Assembly: GCA_029850515.1 (NCBI GenBank)
Contig: JARCRW010000093.1
Location: 1 to 48,090, forward strand
Reading direction: 5' to 3'
Source: Nitrosotalea sp.
GTDB taxonomy: Archaea; Thermoproteota; Nitrososphaeria; Nitrososphaerales; Nitrosopumilaceae
DNA length: 48,090 nt
The position numbers and the translations under genes were made by a program. Positions 22,189 to 31,812 of this stretch are shown one piece after another. The notes under the pieces are model-generated. The model did no database searches and was not told the origin of the DNA. It saw only the letters and a list, made by a program, of their open reading frames with translations. Within the stretch, counting starts at the first letter, position 1; each line of letters begins with the position of its first letter.

Positions 22189-25100
22189 ATGTCTGAGAAC
22201 CTAGCATTGAGACTTAAAGAGGTCCCAATGCCTCAAGATTATTTTGGGTATTATACCAAGATATCAGAGGAAGTCTTTACTATTTTTGAACAAGCCGCAT
22301 CTGCCAAGGCAACACTTGCAGATTCTTCTGGGATGGTAGAACCAAAGATCGCTTTTGATCTTGCAGATCGTGTATCAAAAATGCACGACATTGACGTAAC
22401 TGACAATCTGAGGTCTCTCATACAAAATACCACTAAAGAATTGGCTGCACTAAGGCTTGCAGAAGATATAGCCCAAGGCAAGTATTCTGGACCTGATACA
22501 GATCTTCAGGAAAAACTTGATCTTGCAGTACGTGTGGCTTTGGCCATAGTCACAGAAGGAGTCACAATTGCTCCACTTCAAGGCATAAGTGAGGTTCTGA
22601 TCAAGAAAAATGCAGATGGCACTGAATATCTATCTGTATCATTTGCAGGTCCTATCAGATCAGCGGGAGGAACAGAGGCTGCCTCCACCATGCTCATTGC
22701 AGATCATGTGCGAAAGATAGCGGGGCTTTCAAAATATCAGGCAAATTCATTTGATGATGAGACTGGCCGATTTGTAGAAGAGTTGAGGGTATACGAAAGA
22801 GAGGTTGGGAGCTTTCAATTCCATGTTCCTGACCAGGATGTGATAAATGTAATCTCTAATCTTCCAGTAGAACTTGATGGTGTAGATACCGACCTAGTTG
22901 AGATTGTGAGCCACAGAAACATGGTGCGAATAGGCACCAATAGGGTTAGAGGAGGTGCACTTCGTGTTCTAAATGATGGTCTAATCGGGAGATCTCGCAA
23001 ACTACTCAAACTCATTGAATTATACAAACTCGATGGCTGGGACTGGCTCAAAGACCTCAAGGGGGCCATTCAAACAGGAGATGCTGATGCAGCAGCCCAT
23101 AGGATGAGAGAGGTGATTACAGGAAGATCAGTGCTTTCCATGCCTAAAAAGCTTGGGGGATTTCGACTAAGGTATGGTCGTGCCTGCAATACTGGATTTG
23201 CTTCAATTGGCATTCATCCAGTAGTTGCAGAAATACTTGACCATGCAATAGCAGTAGGTACCCAGATTAAGCTCGATGTGCCTGGAAAAGCCTCAACCGT
23301 AGCCTTTGTAGACTCGATTGATACCCCCATTGTCAGACTAGTCAATGGAAATGTTGTAAAAATAAAGGACACTGCACATGGAATTTCACTAAAACCACAT
23401 ATTGCAAAGATTTTGCATCTCGGTGATATTTTGATTAGCTATGGAGACTTTTTAGAAAACAATGCTGAACTCATACCGACTGGATATGTGGAAGAGTTTT
23501 GGGCTCAGGAATTACAAGATAAAGTATCCAAGTATGAACCAAATGACACTGAACTTCTAAGTTATGTATCAAAGGTACCAGATCTGGATGAGGCCTTTAG
23601 GATATCATTGAATTTTGGTATTGGTCTTCATCCACATTATCTGTACTATTGGGATCAAATTATAATTGAAGAATTTGAAAAAATTCTCAAACCTACAAAA
23701 TTTGATCCAGACCTCATCATTTATCCAATAGATGCAAAAGATGTTCTGGAAAAACTAGGCGTTCCACATGAAGTTGCAGAAAACACTCTTCTTCTAAAAG
23801 ATGTAGAGGCCAAGGTCTTTTTCTATTTGTTATTTAGAAAGCAAATCCAACTTGAAAAAGATCTTTCTGTCCCACAAATCATAACAAAATCATCTGGCAT
23901 AAAAATACCAAATAAATTTTCAACCTCTATTGGAGTGAGGGTTGGAAGACCAGAAAAAGCTGCACTACGAAAAATGAAGCCTCCGGTACACACTTTATTT
24001 CCAGTAGGAAACAAGGGTGGGGCATCTCGTGATTTGCTCAAGGCAGCAAAACAGCCTAACTTTTACTGTAACATATACAACAGATTCTGCAAAAAGTGTA
24101 ATATCCCTTCTATTAGTATAGCATGTCCCAAATGTAACACAAAAACAAGTACGATTTTCATATGTAACAAGTGCAGAGATGAGCTCGAGACAGACTATTG
24201 CACAAAATGCAAGAGCAGGGCACATGGACACTCGTATCGCTCATTTCCTCTCAAAGATCTCTTGTATGCTGCTCAGGAGAAGACTGGATTTAGAGCTCAG
24301 GAGCCATTCAAGGGTGTAAAGGAGCTTATAAACCAAGACAGGGTGCCAGAACCACTTGAAAAGGGTCTAATAAGGCAAAGTCTCGGACTTAATGTCTTCA
24401 AGGATGGGACAATAAGATTTGATACGACTAACGCACCTCTCTCGCACTTTAAACCATCTTGGATTGGAACAACCCCAGAAAAACTAGTTGAGCTTGGATA
24501 TACTCATGATACAAACGGCAATCCACTACAAAACTCTAATCAACTTGTTGAGCTCAGAGTACAGGACGTAATAATACCCAAAGAGTGTGGAGACAGTCTT
24601 GTTTTTGTCTGTCAGTATATTGACCGAGAGCTTACAAAACTTTTTGGGCGCCAGCCGTTTTACAATGTGAAAAATACTGATGATCTTGTGGGCCATCTCA
24701 TAATTGGTCTTGCGCCGCATACATCTGTTGGAATTGTGGGTAGAATAATTGGATACACCAATACCCAAGTGTGCCTTGGAACTGCGGTATGGCATTCTGC
24801 AAAAAGGCGTGATGCTGACGGCGATGCAGATTCTATCATGTTGTTAATGGACAGTCTGCTTAATTTCTCAAGATTATTTTTATCTGACAGAATAGGAGGA
24901 CTGATGGATGCACCACTGCTTGTTCAACCTATTGTAATTCCGCAAGAAGTACAAAGACAAGCTCATAACTTTGAGGTTGTAAAGGCGTATCCACTTTCAT
25001 TCTTTGAAGCTACACTTAGAAGGGAAAAGGCAAGTGAGATCAAAGATGTTGAGATCCTAAAATCAAGACTAGAAACAGAAAGGCAATTTCTTGGACATGA

Positions 25101-25563
25101 TTTTACACACATAACATCTACGCTGACCACATCGAAATCAAGGAGTGCTTATTCTACACTTGGTTCATTACTTGAGAAGCTTGACATGCAGATAAGAACT
25201 GCAGACATCATAAATGCGGTTGACCCAAGTGAAGTAGTTTCAATGGTGATGACCACTCACCTGCTTCCAGATATCATGGGAAATCTTCGAGCATACTCTG
25301 GCCAATCTTTCCGATGTACTACATGTGGTGCAAGCTACCGAAGAGTTCCTCTTGTTGGAAAATGTCTTGAATGTGGCAATAGGCTAATTCAAACCATGAC
25401 TAGGCCCTCTGTACAAAAATATCTCAAACTAGCAAGGAGAATGCTGAACAAATATACGATATCGCCCTATCTTCGAGGACGTGTACTTTCCCTCTTGGAT
25501 GAACTGGAGTTAGTTTTTGGTAAAGAAGAAAATAGCCAATCTATTCTTACAGACTTTGCCTAG
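22189..25563 (+). CDS. polC: DNA polymerase D large subunit (DP2)
   Basis: Catalytic subunit of the replicative PolD, with the double-psi-barrel active site shared with RNA polymerases. 1124 residues, no intein. The GPIRSAGGTEAASTML block near 152, the acidic active-site loop KRRDADGDADSIML near 870-883, a Cys-rich zinc region at about 624-683 (FCKKCNIP, CPKCN, CNKCR, YCTKCKS) and a C-terminal zinc ribbon near 1044-1065 (CTTCGASY, CLECGNRL) are visible. It partners with DP1 encoded at 16479. It is convergent with glyA and the stop codons overlap. Confidence 0.97.
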   Translation: MSENLALRLKEVPMPQDYFGYYTKISEEVFTIFEQAASAKATLADSSGMVEPKIAFDLADRVSKMHDIDVTDNLRSLIQNTTKELAALRLAEDIAQGKYSGPDTDLQEKLDLAVRVALAIVTEGVTIAPLQGISEVLIKKNADGTEYLSVSFAGPIRSAGGTEAASTMLIADHVRKIAGLSKYQANSFDDETGRFVEELRVYEREVGSFQFHVPDQDVINVISNLPVELDGVDTDLVEIVSHRNMVRIGTNRVRGGALRVLNDGLIGRSRKLLKLIELYKLDGWDWLKDLKGAIQTGDADAAAHRMREVITGRSVLSMPKKLGGFRLRYGRACNTGFASIGIHPVVAEILDHAIAVGTQIKLDVPGKASTVAFVDSIDTPIVRLVNGNVVKIKDTAHGISLKPHIAKILHLGDILISYGDFLENNAELIPTGYVEEFWAQELQDKVSKYEPNDTELLSYVSKVPDLDEAFRISLNFGIGLHPHYLYYWDQIIIEEFEKILKPTKFDPDLIIYPIDAKDVLEKLGVPHEVAENTLLLKDVEAKVFFYLLFRKQIQLEKDLSVPQIITKSSGIKIPNKFSTSIGVRVGRPEKAALRKMKPPVHTLFPVGNKGGASRDLLKAAKQPNFYCNIYNRFCKKCNIPSISIACPKCNTKTSTIFICNKCRDELETDYCTKCKSRAHGHSYRSFPLKDLLYAAQEKTGFRAQEPFKGVKELINQDRVPEPLEKGLIRQSLGLNVFKDGTIRFDTTNAPLSHFKPSWIGTTPEKLVELGYTHDTNGNPLQNSNQLVELRVQDVIIPKECGDSLVFVCQYIDRELTKLFGRQPFYNVKNTDDLVGHLIIGLAPHTSVGIVGRIIGYTNTQVCLGTAVWHSAKRRDADGDADSIMLLMDSLLNFSRLFLSDRIGGLMDAPLLVQPIVIPQEVQRQAHNFEVVKAYPLSFFEATLRREKASEIKDVEILKSRLETERQFLGHDFTHITSTLTTSKSRSAYSTLGSLLEKLDMQIRTADIINAVDPSEVVSMVMTTHLLPDIMGNLRAYSGQSFRCTTCGASYRRVPLVGKCLECGNRLIQTMTRPSVQKYLKLARRMLNKYTISPYLRGRVLSLLDELELVFGKEENSQSILTDFA

Positions 25564-26882
25564 CGGATCTTTATGTAATCGTAACCGCCATGTTTGCTTT
25601 CAAAACAATAGCGAACCTTCTGAAAGTCTTTTCTAAATTTCTTGACGTCTAGTGCCACTTTTTTCTTATCTTTTTTATCTATTACTACTTTTTTGATAAA
25701 CCCAGCCACTTCTTTCATATCTGATTCTTTCATACCAAGTCGTGTGAGTTCTGCAACACCGAGTCTCATTCCACCTGGATGAAAATAGTTACGTCCAGCC
25801 TTGATATCTCCTGGTATAAGTTGTCTGTTTACGATAATGTTTGCTTTTTCAAGATCTGCCTCAATTGTCCCACCATCACCAAATGAAAGCACATTTACAA
25901 CTATCTGATGAGATTTTGTAAATCCTCGCTTTTCCCCAAGTACTGAAAAACCAAATGAGTTAAGGCTCTCTGCAAGAGCCTTTGCATTCTTTATGACTTG
26001 GATTGCATATTTTTTACCAAATTCTAGCATCTCTGCATAAGCAATTGCCTTTCCTGCCATGTGGTGCAAATGATGATTACTGGTCATTCCTGGAAATGTA
26101 GCTTTTTTGATACTTTCACCATATTTTTCAAATGAGCAGATCATGCCGCCTTGGGGACCAAACAAAGTCTTGTGTGTGCTCATTGTCATTGCATCTGCAC
26201 CTTCTCTTAGTGGATCCTGAAACTGTCCACCTGCAATAAGACCTGCTACATGTGCACCGTCATAATTGACAAACATATTGTAACTCTTCAGAAAATCTGC
26301 CAGCTCTTTTACTGGATGTGGAAACAAGAAAACCGAGCCTCCAAACATTGCTAATTTCGGAATCTTTCCAGCTTTTTCAAGTTCCTTGACCTTGTCTTTT
26401 GTCTTGTCAACATCAATTGTCATCTCTTCAGCATCAAATGGATAAAATTCAATGTCTAATCCATGGACAAGACCTGCAGTACCGGAATGCTCTTTTTTAC
26501 CATGTGATATGTGACCACCTGACGGAATGGAAGGAGCAAGCATGACATCGCCTGGATTTGTAAATGCGGAATAGATAGCTAGGTTAGCAACAACCCCTGA
26601 AATTGGTCTTACATCAACAAACTCTGCCTTGAATAGTTTTTTTGCCAGCTCCATACACTTGAATTCTACCTTATCTATGTAGATGCAACCAGCATAGACC
26701 CGTTCACCCGGCCAGCCTTCTGCATATCTATTAGCAAAATCTGATACTATTGCTTCTCTGACTGCTGGGCTTGTCACGTTCTCACTTGCAATAAGGGGAA
26801 TTGAATTTGCAAACCACTGGTTATGCGTCTTAAGCATTGAAAGTACTTCATTGTAGGATGATCGCGGTGAAGAACGAGACAT
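25560..26882 (-). CDS. glyA: Serine hydroxymethyltransferase
   Basis: Interconverts serine and glycine with transfer of a one-carbon unit to a folate or pterin carrier. 440 residues. PLP-binding Lys238 lies in TMSTHKTLFGPQGG, with Asp208 and His211 in NYDGAHVAGLIAGG. The N-terminal IPLIASENVTSPAVREA and the YAGCIYIDKVE segment are SHMT hallmarks. The C-terminal Lys-rich tail (KKVVIDKKDKKKVALDVKKF) is the archaeal form. Start ATG 26882. A TATA-like element lies about 28 bp upstream; the divergent gene is the thermosome. Confidence 0.96.
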   Translation of the reverse strand: MSRSSPRSSYNEVLSMLKTHNQWFANSIPLIASENVTSPAVREAIVSDFANRYAEGWPGERVYAGCIYIDKVEFKCMELAKKLFKAEFVDVRPISGVVANLAIYSAFTNPGDVMLAPSIPSGGHISHGKKEHSGTAGLVHGLDIEFYPFDAEEMTIDVDKTKDKVKELEKAGKIPKLAMFGGSVFLFPHPVKELADFLKSYNMFVNYDGAHVAGLIAGGQFQDPLREGADAMTMSTHKTLFGPQGGMICSFEKYGESIKKATFPGMTSNHHLHHMAGKAIAYAEMLEFGKKYAIQVIKNAKALAESLNSFGFSVLGEKRGFTKSHQIVVNVLSFGDGGTIEADLEKANIIVNRQLIPGDIKAGRNYFHPGGMRLGVAELTRLGMKESDMKEVAGFIKKVVIDKKDKKKVALDVKKFRKDFQKVRYCFESKHGGYDYIKIR

Positions 26883-26904
26883 GTTTAGTTGCGACAGTTT
26901 TCCT

Positions 26905-26914
26905 AATTTAAAAA
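26905..26914 (-). promoter_or_regulatory. TATA-like element of glyA
   Basis: TTTTTAAATT on the minus strand is centred about 28 bp upstream of the glyA ATG, suitable for a leaderless transcript. Confidence 0.45.
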
Positions 26915-27007
26915 CATCGTTCAGGGGATGTTAAAAATTATCTATTTCAAGTGTAAAGAAGTCTGATCTCATAAGACATAATAAGGGAAAATTGACCTCA
27001 TGCAAAT

Positions 27008-28705
27008 ATGTCAATTCAGTCTTCTGCTGGTGGAATACCAGTTGTAATTCTCAAGGACGGTGCTCAACAGACCAAGGGTCGTGATGCACAAAAAAACAAT
27101 ATTGCAGCAGCCAAACTAATTGCTGAAATTGTTCATTCTAGTCTTGGTCCACGTGGAATGGACAAAATGCTTGTTGATTCTCTAGGAGATGTTACAATTA
27201 CAAATGATGGCGCTACTATTCTAAAAGAAATTGATGTTCAACACCCAGCTGCAAAAATGCTGGTTGAAATCTCAAAAGCAACTGATAATGAAGTGGGTGA
27301 TGGAACAACATCCGCTGTAGTCCTCGCAGGCGCATTATTGGAAAATGCTGAGGTTCTAATTTTACAAGATGTACACCCTACAATTATCGTGGATGGTTAT
27401 AGAAAAGCTGCCCAAAAGGCAGTAGAACTCTTGGAAAAGATTGCAGACAAAGTTTCTGCAACTGACAAGGATGTACTTGAAAGAATTGCAAGGACATCAA
27501 TGCAGACAAAACTTGTCAGAAGAGATTCTGCTAACCTAGCAGACATGATCGTAAAATCTGTAATTGCAGTAGCTGAGAGAAAAGAAGATGGTTATCTAGT
27601 TGACATTGATGATATTAAAGTAGAAAAGAAGGCTGGTGGCTCTATCAAGGACTGTGCAATTATCAAAGGAATAGTACTTGACAAAGAAGTTGTCCATAGT
27701 GGAATGCCAAAGAAAATTGATAATGCAAAGATTGCTCTAGTCAACAATGCACTTGAGATTGACAAGACCGAGTTTGATGCAAAGATAAACATCACAAACC
27801 CGCAACAGATGAAATCATTTCTAGATGAGGAACAAAAAATGATCAAAAACATGGTAGACAAAGTAATCGCTTCTGGTGCAAATGTTCTACTCTGCCAAAA
27901 GGGAATTGATGATATGGCACAACACTATCTTGCAAAGGCTGGAATACTTACAGTAAGAAGAATAAAAGAAAGTGATATGACAAAACTTGCAAAAGCAACA
28001 GGTGCCAGAATTATTAGTAATTTTGATGACTTGTTTGAAAAAGATCTCGGCTCTGCTGAACTTGTAGAAGAAAGAAAAGTAGAAACTGATAAATGGACTT
28101 TCATTGAAGGCTGCAAACATCCAAAAGCAGTTACTCTTCTCCTAAGAGGCGGTTCCCAACGAGTAGTTGATGAGGTAGAAAGATCAGTTCATGATGCATT
28201 AATGGTTGTAAAAGATGTAATGGAAAAACCATTCATAGTAGCAGGTGGAGGCGCTCCAGAAACTTATGCTGCAACAAAATTACGTGAGTGGGCAAAAACA
28301 CTTGAAGGCAGAGAACAACTTGCAGTAGAAAAATTTGCAGACTCTTTAGAAGTAATTCCAATTACACTTGCTGAGAATGCAGGAATGGATCCAATTGATA
28401 CATTGGCATCATTACGCTCAAAGCAACTCAAAGGAAACAAATGGACAGGTATTGATGTTATGAAGGGCCAAGTTGCTAGCATGCATGCTAGCGATATCTT
28501 TGAACCACTCTCTGTCAAGATCCAAATAATTACATCCGCAACAGAAGCGGCATCAATGATACTAAGAATCGATGATGTTATTGCAACTGCAAAATCTGCA
28601 GGACCACCGCCAGGAGCTGAAGGCATGGGCGGAATGGGAGGTATGGGTGGCATGGGAGGTATGGGCGGAATGGGTGGCATGGGTATGCCACCTATGGATA
28701 TGTAA
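27008..28705 (+). CDS. ths: Thermosome subunit (group II chaperonin)
   Basis: ATP-driven folding chamber subunit of 565 residues. Hallmarks are [57 protein letters not shown] and, in the C-terminal equatorial domain, [10 protein letters not shown]. The last about 25 residues are a repeated Gly-Gly-Met tail ending PPMDM, which projects into the cavity in this family. The start is ATG at 27008. It is transcribed divergently from glyA. Hsp20 and CDC48 in this window complete a proteostasis set, although they are not in one operon. Confidence 0.97.
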   Translation: MSIQSSAGGIPVVILKDGAQQTKGRDAQKNNIAAAKLIAEIVHSSLGPRGMDKMLVDSLGDVTITNDGATILKEIDVQHPAAKMLVEISKATDNEVGDGTTSAVVLAGALLENAEVLILQDVHPTIIVDGYRKAAQKAVELLEKIADKVSATDKDVLERIARTSMQTKLVRRDSANLADMIVKSVIAVAERKEDGYLVDIDDIKVEKKAGGSIKDCAIIKGIVLDKEVVHSGMPKKIDNAKIALVNNALEIDKTEFDAKINITNPQQMKSFLDEEQKMIKNMVDKVIASGANVLLCQKGIDDMAQHYLAKAGILTVRRIKESDMTKLAKATGARIISNFDDLFEKDLGSAELVEERKVETDKWTFIEGCKHPKAVTLLLRGGSQRVVDEVERSVHDALMVVKDVMEKPFIVAGGGAPETYAATKLREWAKTLEGREQLAVEKFADSLEVIPITLAENAGMDPIDTLASLRSKQLKGNKWTGIDVMKGQVASMHASDIFEPLSVKIQIITSATEAASMILRIDDVIATAKSAGPPPGAEGMGGMGGMGGMGGMGGMGGMGMPPMDM

Positions 28706-28758
28706 TTAGTAATTCGTACTCTCTCAAAGTTTATTTGACTAATCTAGATAGGAATTCT

Positions 28759-29037
28759 ATGCAAATAGGCGGAACCAAAATTCTAACTGGTGCAAGATAC
28801 ATCTATCTTGTAGCATTCTTTGCATTGCTCTCTGGAATGTTCTATCCTATAATCACTCATAGTGCGTGGGATCCAGTAATCGTAGGAACCTTCATTCTCT
28901 TTGTAGGCCTTGCGGGAACCGTTTCTATATACAAAGCAACTACTACTGAAAGGCACAAGAAAGCCTATCTCATTATCGGTTTGGTTATTACTTCACTTGC
29001 ATTGTTCCTTGTGTATGGTGCAATTGGTAAAGTCTAG
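28759..29037 (+). CDS. Small three-helix membrane protein
   Basis: Unrecognised protein of 92 residues with three predicted membrane helices (YIYLVAFFALLSGMFYPII, PVIVGTFILFVGLAGTVSIY, AYLIIGLVITSLALFLVYGAI) and a short basic loop TTTERHKKA. I prefer ATG 28759 because AGGAA lies 4-8 nt upstream; an in-frame TTG at 28735 would add eight residues. It follows the thermosome by about 50 bp and may be transcribed with it or on its own. The function is unknown. Confidence 0.7.
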   Translation: MQIGGTKILTGARYIYLVAFFALLSGMFYPIITHSAWDPVIVGTFILFVGLAGTVSIYKATTTERHKKAYLIIGLVITSLALFLVYGAIGKV

Positions 29038-29051
29038 AGGACATGCACACA

Positions 29052-29071
29052 ATTAGATTTGTATATCTAAT
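29052..29071. terminator. Hairpin between convergent genes
   Basis: ATTAGAT (29052-29058) and ATCTAAT (29065-29071) form a perfect 7-bp stem with a 6-nt loop. It sits in the 70-bp gap between the convergent membrane protein gene and glnA, so it could mark 3' ends for either strand. The stem is A/T-rich and weak. Confidence 0.3.
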
Positions 29072-29107
29072 CAATCGCGAAAGATTTAATCAAAAATTTC
29101 CTATTTT

Positions 29108-30592
29108 CTAAATATCAAAATAAAGATAGAATTCATGTGGATGAGGTCTTATTGAAACCTCATGATCGTCTGCTCTTTCTACTTCAATTATCTTATCGAT
29201 TGTATCGTTTGAGAAGATTGGCGAGAGGAACTTTCTATCACTCTCCAACTCATCAAGTGCCTCTCCCAAAGTCGCAGGTAGGTCTTTAATTCCTTTTGCA
29301 ACTCGTTGAGCTTTTGTCATCTTGTAAATATCTTCATAAACTGGGTCACCAGGATCCATTTTCTTTTTAATTCCATCCAACCCTGCTGCCTGTACTGCTG
29401 CAAACACTAGATATGGATTTGACGATGGATCAGGTGCCCTGAATTCAATTCTCTTAATCTTGGAATATTTTTCTCCCTTGAAGTGAGAAGGAATTCTGAT
29501 TATTGCTGATCTGTTGCTTGGACTCCATGCGATATACACTGGTGCCTCATAACCTGGAACTAACCTATGGTAAGAATTTGTAGTGGGCGCAACAATTGCA
29601 GACAATGCTCTTGCATGATTCATGATTCCTCCACAATAGTATCTTGCAATTTGACTGACTTCTTCCTTGTCATCTTTGTCATAGAACATGTTCTTGTCAC
29701 CTTTCCATAGACTGACGTTTGTGTGCATTCCAGAACCTGCATCCATTGAAATTGGCTTTGGCATCATGGTTGCAACTTTATCATATTTTTTGGCAATGTT
29801 TCTTATGACATACTTGTATGTCTGGGCTCCATCTGCAGCATTTGTCATGTTATCATATCGGATATCTATCTCACACTGTCCTGCTGTAGCTACCTCGTGG
29901 TGATGATTATCACATAAAATTCCAAAATATTCATTCAAGCACTCGACACAATCATTTCTAAATTCTGTCAGGGTGTCAGCTGGTGTGCTTGGATAGTACC
30001 CTTTCTTTAATGCCATTGGATAACCCTTGCCCTCTTGGTTCCATGGGGCCTCTTTGGATTCTATTGAATATGACTGACCTTTGTATGGAGTGAGCACATC
30101 CCAGGTAATTTTATCAAATACGAAAAATTCTACTTCTGGACCCCAATAGCTGTTGTCAAATCCTTGAGTTTGTAGATATTTTTCTGCCTTTTGCGAAATA
30201 CCTCTTGGGTCTGATTCTAATCTACCCTTGTTCTTTCCCCAATATACATCACAAATCAACCTAGCAGTCTTTGCATTTGCCAGCCATGGAATTATTGCAA
30301 AGGTGGTAGGATCTGGTTTTAAGATCATGTCAGAATCTTCTATTGATGCAAATCCTACTATTGAAGAACCATCAAGTTTTGGTAGTCCATCTTGCATTTG
30401 TTGTGGAGTAAACAGATTTGCAGAAATTGTAGTGTGATGGAATCTTCCTCTAAGGCCGGTAAATTGTAAATCGATAAATTTTATCTGATCATGCTTTATT
30501 TTTGAAAAAACATCTTCTGCAGAGTAAGAAACTGGTACTGGTTCTCCACCAATCACTTTATATGGCAATTTTGCACCTTGATCATAACACAA
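29108..30592 (-). CDS. glnA: Glutamine synthetase, type I
   Basis: ATP-dependent amidation of glutamate, the main ammonium-assimilation step. 494 residues with the beta-grasp segment FIDLQFTGLRGRFHHTTI, DGSSIVGF, the YWGPEVEFFVFD metal motif, NHHHEVATAGQCEID, the GSGMHTNVSLW glutamate/ATP region, APTTNSYHRLVPGYEAP and the RIEFRAPDPSSNPYL tail. I see no adenylylation-type tyrosine context that I could state firmly. The start is uncertain: TTG 30592 is the longest, but a TATA-like TACTTAAATC only 12-20 bp upstream suggests a start further inside, for example TTG 30568. Confidence 0.95.
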   Translation of the reverse strand: MCYDQGAKLPYKVIGGEPVPVSYSAEDVFSKIKHDQIKFIDLQFTGLRGRFHHTTISANLFTPQQMQDGLPKLDGSSIVGFASIEDSDMILKPDPTTFAIIPWLANAKTARLICDVYWGKNKGRLESDPRGISQKAEKYLQTQGFDNSYWGPEVEFFVFDKITWDVLTPYKGQSYSIESKEAPWNQEGKGYPMALKKGYYPSTPADTLTEFRNDCVECLNEYFGILCDNHHHEVATAGQCEIDIRYDNMTNAADGAQTYKYVIRNIAKKYDKVATMMPKPISMDAGSGMHTNVSLWKGDKNMFYDKDDKEEVSQIARYYCGGIMNHARALSAIVAPTTNSYHRLVPGYEAPVYIAWSPSNRSAIIRIPSHFKGEKYSKIKRIEFRAPDPSSNPYLVFAAVQAAGLDGIKKKMDPGDPVYEDIYKMTKAQRVAKGIKDLPATLGEALDELESDRKFLSPIFSNDTIDKIIEVERADDHEVSIRPHPHEFYLYFDI

Positions 30593-30621
30593 AGAGGTCT
30601 ATGATTTAAGTATTGTTGGAT

Positions 30622-31185
30622 ATGGAAATGTCAGAAACAAAAAAAATTGATGTAAATTTATTGTATGCTATTCTTCTTCGCGAAGTAGAAAACGATACAG
30701 TTCAGGAGGTAGATCCTAATTTGTATCATAACATTGCAGAATTTCTTGGAAACATAAAAAATCATGATTATGATGGAATAGAATCAAAGATTACTGAATC
30801 GCTTGTAAAAATGATAACAGAAATGACCTCAATTCTTCTAAAGATCAGAATTGAAAAGGCAACATCATTAGATGAAATTGATTATTCTAATCTTCTTGAC
30901 GAAGAGAGATTCATTTTAGATTCTGAGGATGAGTTGCGACAAAGAAAAGAAACCATTCTTTCTGCAACACTCAATGGAAGACTAAAACTTTTAGAGACTG
31001 TAGGAGAAAACCACAGAGCAAGATCAATTGTGATACGATTTCTCAAACCCATGGATCAGATAATGGGTACTGATCTCCAGTCTTATGGACCATTTGAAGC
31101 AGAAGATGTTGCTACATTACCCTTTGAAAATGCACGCTCATTGATTGGAAAGAAAGTGGCAGTAAAGGTAAGCTGGGAAGACTAG
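30622..31185 (+). CDS. gins51: GINS complex subunit, Gins51/Sld5-Psf1 type
   Basis: Component of the archaeal CMG-like replicative helicase complex. About 187 residues. The N-terminal two-thirds are helical (A domain; VNLLYAILLREVENDTVQEVD, LYHNIAEFLGNI). The C-terminal B domain has the GINS pattern IVIRFLKPMDQIMGTD, then YGPFEAEDVATLPFENARSLI. An A-then-B order is the Gins51 arrangement. The start may be ATG 30622 or 30628; a TTG at 30613 is less likely. It is divergent from glnA with a very short shared promoter. Its partner Gins23 is not in the window. Confidence 0.85.
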   Translation: MEMSETKKIDVNLLYAILLREVENDTVQEVDPNLYHNIAEFLGNIKNHDYDGIESKITESLVKMITEMTSILLKIRIEKATSLDEIDYSNLLDEERFILDSEDELRQRKETILSATLNGRLKLLETVGENHRARSIVIRFLKPMDQIMGTDLQSYGPFEAEDVATLPFENARSLIGKKVAVKVSWED

Positions 31186-31213
31186 AAATTAGACAACTGG
31201 TATATGATGTATC

Positions 31214-31486
31214 ATGCATAATGGAGTAGATCTTGATGTCTATTTTGAAATCATACTATATCCAGTTATTGGGATATTTGCTATAGAAATGATCTGCAGA
31301 CTGGCAAAGATTCCAAACTGGGCAAAACTCTTGACCCAGGCAATAATGTGTGTGGGCTTTGGCATAGCATATCTTACAATGCAGGTTGCTCATTGGCTAA
31401 CAGCTGGTGTATTGCTTGTGCTTTCAATAGCCCTGTTTTACCAAGCAAGACTCTCAAAGATTGATCCGCAAAAAGCTCTGTACTAA
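31214..31486 (+). CDS. Small three-helix membrane protein
   Basis: 90 residues with three predicted membrane segments (FEIILYPVIGIFAIEMICRL, LLTQAIMCVGFGIAYLTMQV, LTAGVLLVLSIALFYQARL) and a short basic tail. I do not recognise the family. It lies 28 bp downstream of the GINS gene on the same strand and is probably co-transcribed with it. Its stop overlaps the stop of the convergent AN1 zinc-finger gene by 3 nt. Confidence 0.7.
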   Translation: MHNGVDLDVYFEIILYPVIGIFAIEMICRLAKIPNWAKLLTQAIMCVGFGIAYLTMQVAHWLTAGVLLVLSIALFYQARLSKIDPQKALY

Positions 31487-31707
31487 CCGAACTTTCCAAA
31501 AATTCGCTTGACAAAACTTTGTCTGCCTATCCCTTTTGTTCTACGGATCTTTTTTTCTCCAAATTTCTTTGCTCTAATTTGAAATAGTTTTACACATCTA
31601 TGTGACTCAGGTAACCTGTGTTCTGCGCAAAACTTGTCGTTGCAATAATTGCATTCAAAAGGCAAATCCTGTGTTTCTCCACAGTATGCACAATCAAATT
31701 GTTCCAT
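31483..31707 (-). CDS. AN1-type zinc finger protein
   Basis: 74 residues from ATG 31707; a frame extension to 31749 is not needed. One AN1 finger occupies the first 40 residues, with ligands CAYC, FECNYC, FCAEH and ESHRC in the order Cys-Cys-Cys-Cys-Cys-His-His-Cys. The C-terminal half is strongly basic (KFGEKKIRRTKGIGR, FVKRIFGKFG) and could bind nucleic acid or membrane. AN1 proteins in eukaryotes act with ubiquitin and p97/CDC48; a link with the CDC48 encoded here is speculative. Confidence 0.87.
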   Translation of the reverse strand: MEQFDCAYCGETQDLPFECNYCNDKFCAEHRLPESHRCVKLFQIRAKKFGEKKIRRTKGIGRQSFVKRIFGKFG

Positions 31708-31812
31708 GCTTGTAATTAATTGAGATCCTAAATTAGTGTTAGTGAACAAAAGTACTTTTTAATTGACAAAACTTATTTACGCAAGACAGCATGATGAAAA
31801 ATAGTTTTCAGT

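Noticed and set aside
22189-25563. Intein in PolD large subunit
   Set aside because: The 1124-residue length is normal and the active-site blocks are contiguous, with no splicing motifs.
28264-28680. Minus-strand frame with Pro-Pro-Ile repeats
   Set aside because: It is the antisense shadow of the thermosome Gly-Gly-Met tail.
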